A stretch of 64,000 bases of DNA from positions 124,001 to 188,000 of the forward strand of contig NZ_SIRE01000015.1 in the NCBI RefSeq assembly GCF_004307995.1. Reading direction: 5' to 3'. Numbering within the stretch: the first letter of the stretch is position 1; each line of letters begins with the position of its first letter. The notes below the pieces were generated by a model. It made no database searches, had not been told where the DNA came from, and saw only the letters and a list, made by a program, of their open reading frames with translations. This document shows, piece after piece, positions 37,649 through 46,868 of this stretch. Both the position numbers and the translations under genes were made by a program. This DNA is from Paenibacillus thalictri (GTDB taxonomy: Bacteria > Bacillota > Bacilli > Paenibacillales > NBRC-103111).

Positions 37649-39493
37649 TTACTCCGCGGCAGATGGTTCACGCTGTAAAATACCCATGAATTCCTCTCCC
37701 GATATGGTTTCCTTCTCCATTAAATATTTCGTAATTTCATGAAGTTTTTCTTTATTTTCCTCTAAGATGCGAATCGCTTCCTGATGGCAGCTTCGGATGA
37801 TTTGCAGCACCTCGTCGTCGACTTTGGAAGCTGTCCCCGCTGAAACCAGCATCGAAGTATCGCCGCCCAAATAAGGGTTGTTGACCGTTTCCAGCGCCAT
37901 CATATCAAACGTTTCGCTCATGCCGAACCTTGTCACCATCGCTCTAGCAATCTTGGTAGCCTGCTCTATGTCATTGGAAGCGCCTGATGTAATGCGGTTA
38001 AAAATAATTTCTTCCGCGGCGCGTCCTCCCATAAAAGTGGTGATTTTGTCCAAGGCTTGCTCCTTGGACATTAAGACCGTTTCCTGCTCGTCCACCTGCA
38101 TCGTGTAGCCCAGAGCGCCGGAAGTCCGCGGAATAATCGTAATTTTGTGTACGGGTGCGGAATGGCTCTGTTTGGCCGCGACCAAGGCGTGCCCCACTTC
38201 ATGGTAAGCGATCGTCAGTTTGTCCTTCATGGAAATAAGCACATTTTTCCGCTGGTAGCCGGCAATGACGATCTCGACGCATTCTTCCAGGTCATTTTGC
38301 GTCACCTGGCTGCGGCCCATTTTCACAGCCCGCAATGCGGCCTCGTTGACAATATTGGCAAGATCGGCGCCGGACGCCCCGGAGGTTGCCCTGGCAATCA
38401 CGTGAAAATCGATGTCGCCCGCCATCTTTACCTTTTTGGCATGCACCTTTAAGATGGCTTCCCGCCCCGCCAAATCCGGCAGTTCCACAGGAACCCGGCG
38501 GTCGAACCGCCCCGGCCGGAGCAGCGCTTTATCCAGCGTTTCCGGGCGATTGCTGGCCGCCAGAATGACGACGCCTTTGTCCGCATCAAATCCGTCCATT
38601 TCGGTCAGCAGTTGGTTTAACGTTTGCTCCCGCTCGTCGTTGCCGCCGGCAATACCGCCGGAATTGCGGCTTTTCCCGATGGCGTCGATTTCATCGATAA
38701 AAACGATACATGGCGCCTTCTCTTGCGCTTGTTTAAACAAATCCCGCACCCGAGCCGCACCCATCCCGACAAACATCTCCACAAACTCGGAGCCCGATAT
38801 GGAGAAGAAGGGGACCTTCGATTCACCCGCCACCGCTTTGGCCAGCAGCGTTTTGCCCGTCCCCGGAGGACCTACCAACAGTGCGCCTTTGGGGATATTC
38901 GCGCCGATCTCCGAATATTTCTTCGGGTTATGCAGAAAATCGACGATTTCCTGCAGCGCTTCCTTGGCCTCGTCTTGCCCCGCCACATCAACGAAGGTAA
39001 TGCCGCTTTGCGCTTCGACGTATACCTTGGCGTTGCTTTTTCCGAAAGACAATACGTTGCCTCCGCCCATTCGCCCTCCCATCTTCTTCATCAGCCATTG
39101 CCCCAACGCTAGAAAGATTAGAAACGGGAGAATCCAGGTCAGAAAAAAGCTTAATATCGGCGACGTTTCTTTCGGGACGATACGCGCGAACGCGACATTG
39201 GCTTCGTACAGCCGGTCCACCAGCTTCGGGTCCTCAATGGCGCCCGTCTTAAACATTTTTGCTTCCGTCGTATCCACCGGAGTAAAAACGATCACATTAT
39301 TTTGGATTTCGACCTGCTTAATCTTGCCTTCCTGCACCATCCGAAGGAATGTGCCGTAATCGACTTCCTTCACCGAATAGTCGTAGATGGCCGGGAAGAT
39401 GAAAGCATTCGCCAGTAAAATAACTAGCAAAATGATCCCGTAATAATAAAACAGCGGCTTTTTAGGCGGCTTGATCTCATTCATATTTTTCAT
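37649..39493 (-). CDS. FtsH-like AAA+ zinc metalloprotease
   Basis: A 614-residue membrane protease. Two membrane segments (near 20 and 120) flank a short external domain. Walker A GPPGTGKT, Walker [13 protein letters not shown], the second region of homology [14 protein letters not shown], and zinc motif HEVGHALVA are present. FtsH usually reads HEAGH, so Val is a mild deviation. It degrades membrane and soluble proteins. I chose ATG 39493; a TTG at 39529 is possible. It is probably a paralogue of the housekeeping FtsH, which normally lies near tilS-hpt. Confidence 0.9.
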   Translation of the reverse strand: MKNMNEIKPPKKPLFYYYGIILLVILLANAFIFPAIYDYSVKEVDYGTFLRMVQEGKIKQVEIQNNVIVFTPVDTTEAKMFKTGAIEDPKLVDRLYEANVAFARIVPKETSPILSFFLTWILPFLIFLALGQWLMKKMGGRMGGGNVLSFGKSNAKVYVEAQSGITFVDVAGQDEAKEALQEIVDFLHNPKKYSEIGANIPKGALLVGPPGTGKTLLAKAVAGESKVPFFSISGSEFVEMFVGMGAARVRDLFKQAQEKAPCIVFIDEIDAIGKSRNSGGIAGGNDEREQTLNQLLTEMDGFDADKGVVILAASNRPETLDKALLRPGRFDRRVPVELPDLAGREAILKVHAKKVKMAGDIDFHVIARATSGASGADLANIVNEAALRAVKMGRSQVTQNDLEECVEIVIAGYQRKNVLISMKDKLTIAYHEVGHALVAAKQSHSAPVHKITIIPRTSGALGYTMQVDEQETVLMSKEQALDKITTFMGGRAAEEIIFNRITSGASNDIEQATKIARAMVTRFGMSETFDMMALETVNNPYLGGDTSMLVSAGTASKVDDEVLQIIRSCHQEAIRILEENKEKLHEITKYLMEKETISGEEFMGILQREPSAAE

Positions 39494-39587
39494 CGGCACT
39501 CGCTCATTTCGTTCGCAGATTCGTTTCAAGCCTTATTCCTGCCATAAAATTCAAGCTTAGTATTCGCAGGCCGGACAGATGTATACT

Positions 39588-39622
39588 CAAAAAACAAAAC
39601 CCGACGAACAATCCGTCAGGTT
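39588..39622 (-). terminator. Terminator of the two-component unit
   Basis: AACCTGACG and CGTCGGGTT pair with one mismatch and are followed on the minus strand by TTTGTTTTTT, just after the response regulator stop. Confidence 0.7.
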
Positions 39623-39640
39623 CAGATGAATGAATATACA

Positions 39641-40333
39641 TTACTGCACCATACCTTGGCGAATCGCATAAACGACCGCTTGGGTGCGGTCATCGACCGC
39701 CAGCTTCTGCAAAATCCGATGGACGTGCGCTTTCACCGTACCTTCGGAGATCGTCAGCTTCACGGCGATCTGGTCGTTCCGCAGCCCATATGCCATCTGC
39801 TGCAGCACCTCCAGCTCCCTGCCGGTCAGCGGCTCCAGCAGGCAAGCGTCCGAATGCTCCTTATACGCCGCAGTCAAACCGCCCGTTTCCCGTTCGCTCA
39901 GAACGTCGGATAACGCTTGACCCGCTTTGGCCGTACGGTACACCGCTTCGCCGCGGTATGCGGATCGTATCGCCTGCAGCATATCCTCGGAATCGGCATC
40001 CTTCAGCAAGTAACCTACAGCCCCGGCGCGAATACCTTCATATACATATTCCTGCACATCAAATGTGGTCAAAATGACAATTTTCGTGTCAGGCAGCGCA
40101 TCTATAATTTGTTTAGCCGCCTCGATTCCGGTCAACTTAGGCATCTGCACATCCATTAAGACGACATCCGGCTTCGATGCAAGGCATCGCTCCACTGCCG
40201 CTTCGCCATCCGCCGCCTCCCCAACCACTTCCATGTCGGGCTGCAGCCGGATGACATACCCCAGTCCTTGCCGAATCATGGTCTGATCGTCAACGAGCAG
40301 GATGCGTATGTTCTGCAGCGGTTCCTCCATCAC
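39641..40333 (-). CDS. NarL/LuxR-type response regulator
   Basis: A 230-residue regulator. The receiver has acidic DD in ILLVDDQTM, phosphoacceptor Asp in VVLMDVQMPKLTG near 56, and Lys in YLLKDADSED. The LuxR-type helix-turn-helix is at the C-terminus (LTGRELEVLQQMAYGLRNDQIAVKLTISEGTVKAHVHRILQKL). Its start overlaps the end of the kinase gene by 44 nt, so the two are a unit. A DesR/LiaR-like response to envelope state is typical of the family; the signal is not known here. Confidence 0.95.
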   Translation of the reverse strand: MMEEPLQNIRILLVDDQTMIRQGLGYVIRLQPDMEVVGEAADGEAAVERCLASKPDVVLMDVQMPKLTGIEAAKQIIDALPDTKIVILTTFDVQEYVYEGIRAGAVGYLLKDADSEDMLQAIRSAYRGEAVYRTAKAGQALSDVLSERETGGLTAAYKEHSDACLLEPLTGRELEVLQQMAYGLRNDQIAVKLTISEGTVKAHVHRILQKLAVDDRTQAVVYAIRQGMVQ

Positions 40334-41525
40334 GTGATTCCTCCTCTACCGTTAAAGGGATTTGTACTTTAATCTTTAGCCCGCTAGGCTGCCCCGCAGT
40401 CCATTCGCAGCTCCCGCCAAGAGCTGCCGCACGCTGCTTCATCCCCTGCATGCCAAAGCCGAGCTGCAGTTCCCCCGCTTGGGCCAGCTTGCCGTTGTCG
40501 GCAATCTCCATATATACTCCGTCTTCCCGTTTATGGAGCTCGACATGAACGGAAGCGGCTTCGGCGTGTTTCGTAATATTCGTTAGAGCCTCCTGCAAAA
40601 TCCGGTACAGCGCAATAAGCACTCCGGAAGGCAGTTCCAGCCTTTCATCTACCTGGAAGCGGCATTGTAAGCCGGTGTGGATTTGCGTTTGCGATACAAG
40701 CGCACGAAGCGAGTCGAGGCCAATACTTGGCCCGTCGTCAGCAAGTGCATGCACAGATGTGCGGATATCCTGTAGGCTTTGCCGGGCGACGGCCAGCATA
40801 TTTTTCACCGCTTCGCGGGCCTCATCGGGGCCATTCGCCACCATATACTGCACGGCTTGCAGCTGCACGATCAGCGAGGTCAGGCTGTGTCCCAACGAGT
40901 CGTGGATATCCCGGGCAATCCGGCTGCGCTCCTCAAGCACCGCATGATGCATCGACACCACCGCCGCCTCCTGCAGCTCCGCATGCGCCTGCTGCAGCGC
41001 TTCTAAATGCCGCCGCGTCCGTCTGTGAAATTCGTTCCGTTCCACAAGACCACGAACGCCAAAATACACGCCGGCAATACTAACCAAATTCCACATCCGG
41101 TTTTCCAACGAAACGGGAAACATAAAGGACAACAAAACCATTTCCGCAACAATCCCGCCGGCTATCCACGGAATATACCGTTCTCCGGTCCGGCTGGCCA
41201 TAAAGCCCACCAGGATCAGCTGAAGCGTTACGTTCCAATATCCGGAATGGAAAACCGTTACATTAAGCGTATGCATCAATGCGATAACCAGCGAGATCAG
41301 CGCTATTCCCCGCAAGCTGTACGTCTTTCCGCGCGGAAACCAAAACAACAGCAAATACCCGAACAGGCAAAGCCACTCAATCCAGGAAGGGGGCGACAAT
41401 GGGTCCTTAAATGAGTTATGTACGGCTACAGCCACCGCAATGTATGAACCTGCGGTTCTTACCCATATCGTTCTTTTCGAGCGGACCGGCAAGGCGTCTG
41501 TATTTTGATGCTCCTCTGCGGACAT
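40290..41525 (-). CDS. HisKA_3-type sensor histidine kinase
   Basis: A 411-residue kinase with about five membrane segments in the first ~170 residues and almost no extracellular domain, as in intramembrane-sensing DesK/LiaS kinases. The phosphorylated His is in RSRIARDIHDSLGHSLTSL and the ATPase N box in RILQEALTNITKHAEA; a G box LQLGFGMQGMKQRA follows. I chose ATG 41525 (GAAGGAA upstream); 41585 and 41654 are longer options without a ribosome site. It partners the adjacent response regulator. Confidence 0.9.
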   Translation of the reverse strand: MSAEEHQNTDALPVRSKRTIWVRTAGSYIAVAVAVHNSFKDPLSPPSWIEWLCLFGYLLLFWFPRGKTYSLRGIALISLVIALMHTLNVTVFHSGYWNVTLQLILVGFMASRTGERYIPWIAGGIVAEMVLLSFMFPVSLENRMWNLVSIAGVYFGVRGLVERNEFHRRTRRHLEALQQAHAELQEAAVVSMHHAVLEERSRIARDIHDSLGHSLTSLIVQLQAVQYMVANGPDEAREAVKNMLAVARQSLQDIRTSVHALADDGPSIGLDSLRALVSQTQIHTGLQCRFQVDERLELPSGVLIALYRILQEALTNITKHAEAASVHVELHKREDGVYMEIADNGKLAQAGELQLGFGMQGMKQRAAALGGSCEWTAGQPSGLKIKVQIPLTVEEESRDGGTAAEHTHPAR

Positions 41526-41714
41526 AGTTTCACGTTCCTTCTTCACATCAATCTCACTGCGATAAATCCCCGTTCGTGTATCCATATAGCACAGAAGGCA
41601 TGATGGTCTCTCCGACGCTATTTTAATATAAATTTTTTCTAATTGACAACACACAAAACAATTTGGCTAACCGCGGTTGCAGATGTTTACAATTTCTTTG
41701 TGAATATCCTCTTC

Positions 41715-41798
41715 TGTGGATATGTTTATATATTCACCTTGATTTATACACAATGAGGCTTAAAAGGCTGTGTGGATTGTGTATAACCCTGTGTATAA
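41715..41798. promoter_or_regulatory. DnaA-box cluster
   Basis: Three exact TTATACACA boxes occur at 41744-41752 (+), 41778-41786 (-) and 41790-41798 (-), and a one-mismatch box (TGTGGATAT) at 41715-41723. An exact TTATNCACA is expected by chance about once per 33 kb when both strands are counted. No dnaA or dnaN is near, so this is not the main origin. It could titrate DnaA or control the flanking genes. Confidence 0.65.
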
Positions 41799-41850
41799 CT
41801 GCTTATTTGTTCACCTTGCAATGGCCGTGAGCGTTCTTTTATCCCACAAG

Positions 41851-41865
41851 TGATAATGATTATCA
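41851..41865. promoter_or_regulatory. Fur box of the CntL-like gene
   Basis: TGATAATGATTATCA is a perfect 7-1-7 match to the Bacillus Fur consensus, 84 bp before the start codon of the nicotianamine-synthase-like gene. Confidence 0.9.
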
Positions 41866-41949
41866 ATGTTGGGCATAATGGGTAACAGCCCGAATCGGGC
41901 TCACTATCCCCTATCCATTAAACTTTGTTTATTAAAGAAAGGTAACCGC

Positions 41950-42804
41950 ATGTACGGGCAAATGAACACATCCATGGAAGCCACAGCCGACGTGCTCGGC
42001 AAATACAAATTAATGTTAGGCATGAAATCGCTTGACTATGAAATCAAGGAGTTAACCGATTACTCCAAGTCTTGCTGTGACTGTTACGTGCTGTTGAAAG
42101 ACCGGATTGACAGATTAAGCAGCTTTATGATGGACGAAGAAAATGAGAGCGCTTGGAGGATCTATGGCGATTGCGAAGACGTGAAAACGTATGCCGAAAA
42201 GCTGAGGGAAAGCTCCGTGCAGGCGCTTTGCGATATGGAGAAATACCATTCCAGCTGCATTTGCGATAAGAAACAGAACATTCAAGGGTATCTGTCCACT
42301 CTATCCGACGCGGTTAGAGGAGAGCTTGTCCGTTACGGCATTACCGGGAACTCCAAAGTTCTGTTCATTGGCGCGGGCGCTTTCCCGTTGTCTTCATTGA
42401 CCATCGCCAAAGACACCGGCGCTGCCGTTCTCGGACTCGATATCGACGCCGAAGCCGTGCAATTGGCCAGACGTGTAGCCGGAGCCTCTGGACTTAACGA
42501 CAAAGTCGGATTTACGGAGAAACGCGTTCATGAGCTTTCTTTTGCGCAAGACGCCACACATGTGATTATCGCTTCGCTGGTTAAATCCAAATTGGCACTA
42601 CTCGATGAGCTGCGAGCTGTCATTCAGCCGGAGGCCAAAGTGATTCTCCGTTATGGGAACGGCTTGAAGTCCATCTTTAACTACCCGCTGGAAACGCATT
42701 TGGAAGACGATTGGATTACTTCCAAGCTTCCTTCGCACGGAACGTTGTATGATTCCATTATCCTGAAGAAGCAGCCAAGCCAAGCGCGCGTCAAATCTTC
42801 TTAA
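41950..42804 (+). CDS. cntL: CntL-type nicotianamine-synthase-like metallophore enzyme
   Basis: A 284-residue protein; ATG 41950 follows a GAAAGG site. Residues ~130-284 match CntL as I recall it: VLFIGAGAFPLSSL, GAAVLGLDIDAEAVQLARR, DATHVIIAS, VILRYGNGLKSIFNYP. CntL transfers an aminobutyrate unit from S-adenosylmethionine to histidine in staphylopine and pseudopaline synthesis. All seven cysteines lie in the first 105 residues (42, 43, 45, 75, 94, 103, 105), some as CCxC and CxC. A perfect Fur box precedes it. No CntK racemase, CntM opine dehydrogenase or CntE exporter is in the window; a Cnt-like importer operon lies ~4.5 kb away. Confidence 0.85.
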   Translation: MYGQMNTSMEATADVLGKYKLMLGMKSLDYEIKELTDYSKSCCDCYVLLKDRIDRLSSFMMDEENESAWRIYGDCEDVKTYAEKLRESSVQALCDMEKYHSSCICDKKQNIQGYLSTLSDAVRGELVRYGITGNSKVLFIGAGAFPLSSLTIAKDTGAAVLGLDIDAEAVQLARRVAGASGLNDKVGFTEKRVHELSFAQDATHVIIASLVKSKLALLDELRAVIQPEAKVILRYGNGLKSIFNYPLETHLEDDWITSKLPSHGTLYDSIILKKQPSQARVKSS

Positions 42805-42840
42805 GGACCAAAAAAACACCGGCCCTAATAGAACGCTGCT

Positions 42841-42898
42841 GAAAAAGCAAACGCTGGAGCTTCTGCAGACTGCTTTCGCTCATTGCGCTGCTTTTTCG
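42841..42898. repeat. Dispersed ~57-bp repeat, copy 2
   Basis: GAAAAAGCAAACGCTGG... to ...TTGCGCTGCTTTTTC, aligning without gaps to 7501-7558. The ends GAAAAAGCA and TGCTTTTTC are inverted. It lies between the CntL-like gene and the convergent aldo/keto reductase. Confidence 0.5.
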
Positions 42899-42975
42899 GC
42901 GGCCCCCTATTAACCGGTGCTCAGGTGCGTATTGGTGACTTCTCCCTGCGGCCGTACCGCCGCAGTTTCCCTTCC

Positions 42976-43827
42976 TCAATAATAGGTAAACATACGCCCA
43001 ATATCGACCCGTCCCGACAGGTTGTCGCAAATTGCGACGTTTTTCCGGACTTCATCGGCGTTTCTCATCCCGATTAAAGCGACATCGACATGAGGATTGG
43101 AAAGCACGAACTGAATAAGCGCTTCGGTGTAATCAAACTGGTTATCCGGGTGAACCATCGCCATCCACCGCTGAAAAACACCCGATGTAAAAGCACGCAT
43201 CACGGCAATGCCCAGCCCGGCCTTCTCCGCTTCCAGGATGCTGCCGAATGGCCGGTTCGGATCATACGGATGCTGCATGCATATGTTGTAGCAAATCTGC
43301 ATGATATCAAACTGCCCGCACTGGATAAAATCGTACACCGCCCGGTTGGAATCCTCGCTGGTAAACCCGATAAAACGCACCAAGCCCTCTTCCTTAAGCC
43401 GGATCATCTGCTCCAATATGCCTTCTTCCCGTACTCGCCGCACATCCGCATCGCTGTAGCTGGTACCGTGAAACTGGAAGAAATCGAGCCGGTCCGTCTG
43501 CAGCCGCTTCAGGCTCTGTTCAAGGGAGCGCCGCAGCTCGTCTGGAGGGCACAGCTTCGCTTTGCTGGCAAGAAACACCTTGTCGCGGCTGCCCTTCAGC
43601 GCATAACCGATCAATTCTTCGCTTTTGCCGCTGCCGTACCCCGGCGCCGTATCGAAATAATTGATACCCGCTTCCAGCGCAGCGTCGATCGCTTCGATAA
43701 TACGGTCATTGTTGTCAGCCAGATGCGGATCATACTGCATCAAATAATTGGTCAATCCCGCCGGAGCGCCTCCGAAGCCGATACGGCTTACGCGCACCCC
43801 CGTTTTTCCGAATTCCGCATATTCCAT
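42976..43827 (-). CDS. Aldo/keto reductase of the sugar-acid locus
   Basis: A 283-residue NADPH-dependent reductase. The catalytic Asp and Tyr are in YFDTAPGYGSGKSEELIG, Lys in VFLASKAKL and His in FFQFHGTSY. It resembles the galactose-dehydrogenase-like or YghZ-like branch acting on sugars. It is the last gene downstream of a solute-binding protein, an enolase-type enzyme and two permeases, so it probably reduces or oxidises a sugar from that pathway. Confidence 0.85.
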   Translation of the reverse strand: MEYAEFGKTGVRVSRIGFGGAPAGLTNYLMQYDPHLADNNDRIIEAIDAALEAGINYFDTAPGYGSGKSEELIGYALKGSRDKVFLASKAKLCPPDELRRSLEQSLKRLQTDRLDFFQFHGTSYSDADVRRVREEGILEQMIRLKEEGLVRFIGFTSEDSNRAVYDFIQCGQFDIMQICYNICMQHPYDPNRPFGSILEAEKAGLGIAVMRAFTSGVFQRWMAMVHPDNQFDYTEALIQFVLSNPHVDVALIGMRNADEVRKNVAICDNLSGRVDIGRMFTYY

Positions 43828-43955
43828 GTGATCCCGCTCCTTTTTCCCGATTCAGCCGTTCCGTCATCCGCAAGCCGGCCGCACAGCAAAGAGGCAAGGA
43901 ATCCCTTACCTCTTCGCAAGCTGCAAGATGGCCTGCGTGCGGAGTGAATCAAAGC

Positions 43956-45521
43956 TTACTTCTGCTCCAGCCGCTTTTTGTACTCTACGTTGATTTCATC
44001 AGTGATCTTCTGGTAGTTCGGATCTTTCTTCAGCGAGTCGATGTATTTATCCCAGTCTTCCAAAGACACTTTCCCGATGATCGCTTGCGTTTTCATATCG
44101 GCAAATTTCTTCGTGTAGTCCGCGCCCATCTTGATTTCCGTATCGGACACGAGACCGATCGCCGGGTCGCCGACGGAAATTTTCGCTCTTTCTTCGGCGA
44201 TTTTCATGTTCCGTTGGTAAATCTCTTTAGGCATGCCGGCGGCGTATTGCCACAAATCAACTACCGGCGTGCTGAACATTTTGCCCCATGTTGCCGTACC
44301 TACGCTGTCCGCCACCGCTTTATCGTTGGACACCTTGATGCCATCGTTTACCGCATAATGAACATCTTTAATGCCATACAACGTCAGATCGAGCCCTTCG
44401 CCGCCCGAACCGTAATTGACGAATTTCAAAATCGCCTTCATCTTGTCTTCCGGCACCGATTTCGGTATCGCCAGCACGCCGTTCATGCCTGTGCCTTGCG
44501 AAACATAAGGCTTGCCTCCCGGCTTGGCGGCAATGGAAACCATCGGTGTCCATTCCACCTTCGGGTTTTTCTTCCATTGATCCATCGTATACCGGAACAG
44601 CGCCTCAGGGGTTTCATTCGTAATTCCGGCTCTGCCGCTGGTCGCGAGTTCCCAATACTGGTTTTCTTTCAGCACCGGGAAATCTTGCGGGATCAGCCCT
44701 TCCTGGAACAATTTGCGCTGATACAGGATCGACTCTCTCATCTCCGGCTGAAGATACATGTTCACCAGCTTGCCGTCCACCGCTTTCCACTTGCCGATGG
44801 TGCCCAGGAACACTTCGTCAATGACCCCAGAGCCGCGCATCGTGTATCCGACCGTGTCTTTCATCCCGTCCGGCGCATTTTCCTTAAACGCTTTCATGAC
44901 CGTGTACAGCTCATCCATATTGGTCGGCATTTTCAGCCCCAGCTTATCCAGCCAATCTTTGCGGATATCGAAAAATCCGCCTCCGTCCAAAGGCCGCCCC
45001 GCAGGAACGGCGAAATTTTTGCCGTCGATCTTGGTGTTTTCCCACGTCTTTTTATTGATCGCCACCAGATTCGGGTAGTCCTTAATATACGGCGTCAAGT
45101 CCCAGAAGGCTCCTTGCTTCACCATTTGCCGGAAAAGCGGCGTCGTGATGCTTGGAATTTTGATCAGATCGGGAAGATCGCCGGCCGCCAGCGCCACGTT
45201 GACACGGTCTGCATAGTCGCCGCCCGGAATCCATTGCACGGTCAGCTTGGTGTTCGTCTTCTTCTCGAATTCTTTCTGAACGGGATTGTCCGCGCCGGGA
45301 GGCTGAGCGATCGTAAAGTCGGTCATGATGCGGATCTCGGTTGGCTTGGCCGGCGCTTTGGCTTCTTCTTTGGCCGGCGCAGAAGGCGCTGCTCCATCTT
45401 TCGCCGGAGCCGAAGGCGCTGACGAGGAACAAGCTGCCACCAGAGAAGAACATGCGACCATTGCGGATAAAACGAGAAATGCTTTGCGCTTCATCAACAG
45501 AGTGCTTTTATCGTTATTCAT
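43956..45521 (-). CDS. Extracellular sugar-binding lipoprotein (LplA-like)
   Basis: A 521-residue lipoprotein with lipobox LVAACSS (Cys near 31) followed by a Ser/Pro/Ala/Lys linker. The mature region resembles LplA-type binding proteins used by Paenibacillus for oligosaccharides (KKTWENTKIDGKNFAVPAGRP; RKDWLDKLGLKMPTNMDELY). It pairs with the two Lpl-type permeases upstream. As usual for this type, no ATPase is encoded nearby; a shared MsmX-like ATPase is expected elsewhere. Confidence 0.9.
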   Translation of the reverse strand: MNNDKSTLLMKRKAFLVLSAMVACSSLVAACSSSAPSAPAKDGAAPSAPAKEEAKAPAKPTEIRIMTDFTIAQPPGADNPVQKEFEKKTNTKLTVQWIPGGDYADRVNVALAAGDLPDLIKIPSITTPLFRQMVKQGAFWDLTPYIKDYPNLVAINKKTWENTKIDGKNFAVPAGRPLDGGGFFDIRKDWLDKLGLKMPTNMDELYTVMKAFKENAPDGMKDTVGYTMRGSGVIDEVFLGTIGKWKAVDGKLVNMYLQPEMRESILYQRKLFQEGLIPQDFPVLKENQYWELATSGRAGITNETPEALFRYTMDQWKKNPKVEWTPMVSIAAKPGGKPYVSQGTGMNGVLAIPKSVPEDKMKAILKFVNYGSGGEGLDLTLYGIKDVHYAVNDGIKVSNDKAVADSVGTATWGKMFSTPVVDLWQYAAGMPKEIYQRNMKIAEERAKISVGDPAIGLVSDTEIKMGADYTKKFADMKTQAIIGKVSLEDWDKYIDSLKKDPNYQKITDEINVEYKKRLEQK

Positions 45522-45659
45522 GCTTCACTCATCTCCCATACATATAGTTAATGACCTATTGCGGCAGAAGGCGCAGCCGGTACCGCCGCTAAGACGGGCA
45601 TAGCCGCCGCCACAGACTTTTTAGCTACTGCCGTTACAATGCCGTTGGAGCCTCTACCG

Positions 45660-46802
45660 CTACACCGTCCAGCCGCTTTCGCTCACTTTGCTTTCATAAT
45701 AAGCGTCGTCCACGTGCAAACCAAACCCCGGAGACGAAGGCACGGCAATTTTACCGTCCTTGACGCTGTAACCGGATGTGTCGATGCCCGGAATTTGCGC
45801 CTCATCCCATTCGACGTACATGAAACCTTCGATGGCCGGATACACCTGCGCGGAGGCATAGTTGCCGTAGAAACCGCCGTAGTTGTGCGGTGCCGCCTTG
45901 ACTCCGGATTTAGCCAATCTCTTCGCCAATACCAGCCAGTTCACAACCCCATAATCCCTCAGGTCATATTGAATCGCATCGATTAAACCTTGCTCGGCCC
46001 ATTCCACTATCGGTTTGGCCGCCAGCCCTTCGCCGTCGGTAATGAGCACGTTCAGCTTTTGCTCGGCCATCCAATCCTGCAGATTGCGGTACAATCTGTC
46101 GTCCTCGTGAAATGCTTCTTCAATCCACAACAGGTTGGAATGCGCCGTCTCTTTCAGCACATGTTTGGTCAAGTTCAGATTATAACCGTTGTTCGCATCA
46201 ATCGCTATGCCACAGTGCGGGCCGACCGCTTCCCGGATGCCGTTTACGATGGCAATATCTCTTTGCGTGCCTTCCATAAGGTCCATATGCATCGCGCCTC
46301 GGCCGACTTTGATTTTAAAGGCGCGGAAACCTGCGTTATACCCCGTCATCGCTTCTTCCTGGAGTAGCGCAACCGCATCGGCTTCGGATTTCAGATGCAG
46401 ATCGTCAAAATAAAGCGACGTGTCATAACCCGGCACTTCCAGCGGTTCTGCCCATGTCCGGCCGCTCAGCAGCTCATACACCGGGATGCCCCTAACTTTG
46501 GCGAGCCAGTCAATCAGTGGAAATTGAATGCTTTGGAACCGCTCCTTCACCCACATCTCCTCGCAAAAGATGTCGCTTACCGAAGCGCCGACAAGCGCTG
46601 CAGCAGCTTCGTGCGAGACCCGGGACCAGCCGTAGCCCGTAACGCCTCCGATCGTAATCCGCACCAAGGGACAGCTCACTTCCTTGCCGTGTACGCCCAG
46701 TCTTGCATTGCAGCCGGCCAATCTCCGGCGCTCGCCTTTCATGACCACCTGCTCCATTTTGTCGATACGCCAATCTTTCTCCAAATCATTAAAGCTGATC
46801 AT
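45660..46802 (-). CDS. Mandelate-racemase/muconate-lactonizing-type enolase
   Basis: A 380-residue enolase-superfamily enzyme. Catalytic Lys residues are in FKIKVGRG near 165, metal ligands in AIDANNGYNL near 215, WIEEAFHEDD near 242 and TDGEG near 270, and a His near PHNYGGF near 320. These enzymes abstract a proton next to a carboxylate, for example dehydrating sugar acids. Lying between permease and binding-protein genes, it probably acts on an imported sugar acid. The substrate is not identifiable. Confidence 0.85.
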   Translation of the reverse strand: MISFNDLEKDWRIDKMEQVVMKGERRRLAGCNARLGVHGKEVSCPLVRITIGGVTGYGWSRVSHEAAAALVGASVSDIFCEEMWVKERFQSIQFPLIDWLAKVRGIPVYELLSGRTWAEPLEVPGYDTSLYFDDLHLKSEADAVALLQEEAMTGYNAGFRAFKIKVGRGAMHMDLMEGTQRDIAIVNGIREAVGPHCGIAIDANNGYNLNLTKHVLKETAHSNLLWIEEAFHEDDRLYRNLQDWMAEQKLNVLITDGEGLAAKPIVEWAEQGLIDAIQYDLRDYGVVNWLVLAKRLAKSGVKAAPHNYGGFYGNYASAQVYPAIEGFMYVEWDEAQIPGIDTSGYSVKDGKIAVPSSPGFGLHVDDAYYESKVSESGWTV

Positions 46803-46868
46803 GTTACCAATCTCCTTTTGCGCGTATTTATATTTGGTTGGCGGCCCTGCCGGATGCGTCGGATGCGA

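Larger units (their letters stand above)
41526..41949. other. Intergenic region with DnaA boxes and a Fur box
   Basis: No gene is apparent. It contains a DnaA-box cluster (41715-41798) and a perfect Fur box (41851-41865). The promoters of the kinase gene and of the CntL-like gene must lie here. Confidence 0.7.

Noticed and set aside
41715-41798. Chromosomal origin of replication
   Set aside because: DnaA boxes are present, but no dnaA, dnaN, rpmH or clear unwinding element is near.
43944-45422. Long open frame (492 codons) on the plus strand
   Set aside because: It is antisense to the clear solute-binding protein, is rich in Arg/His typical of shadow frames, and has no recognisable domain.
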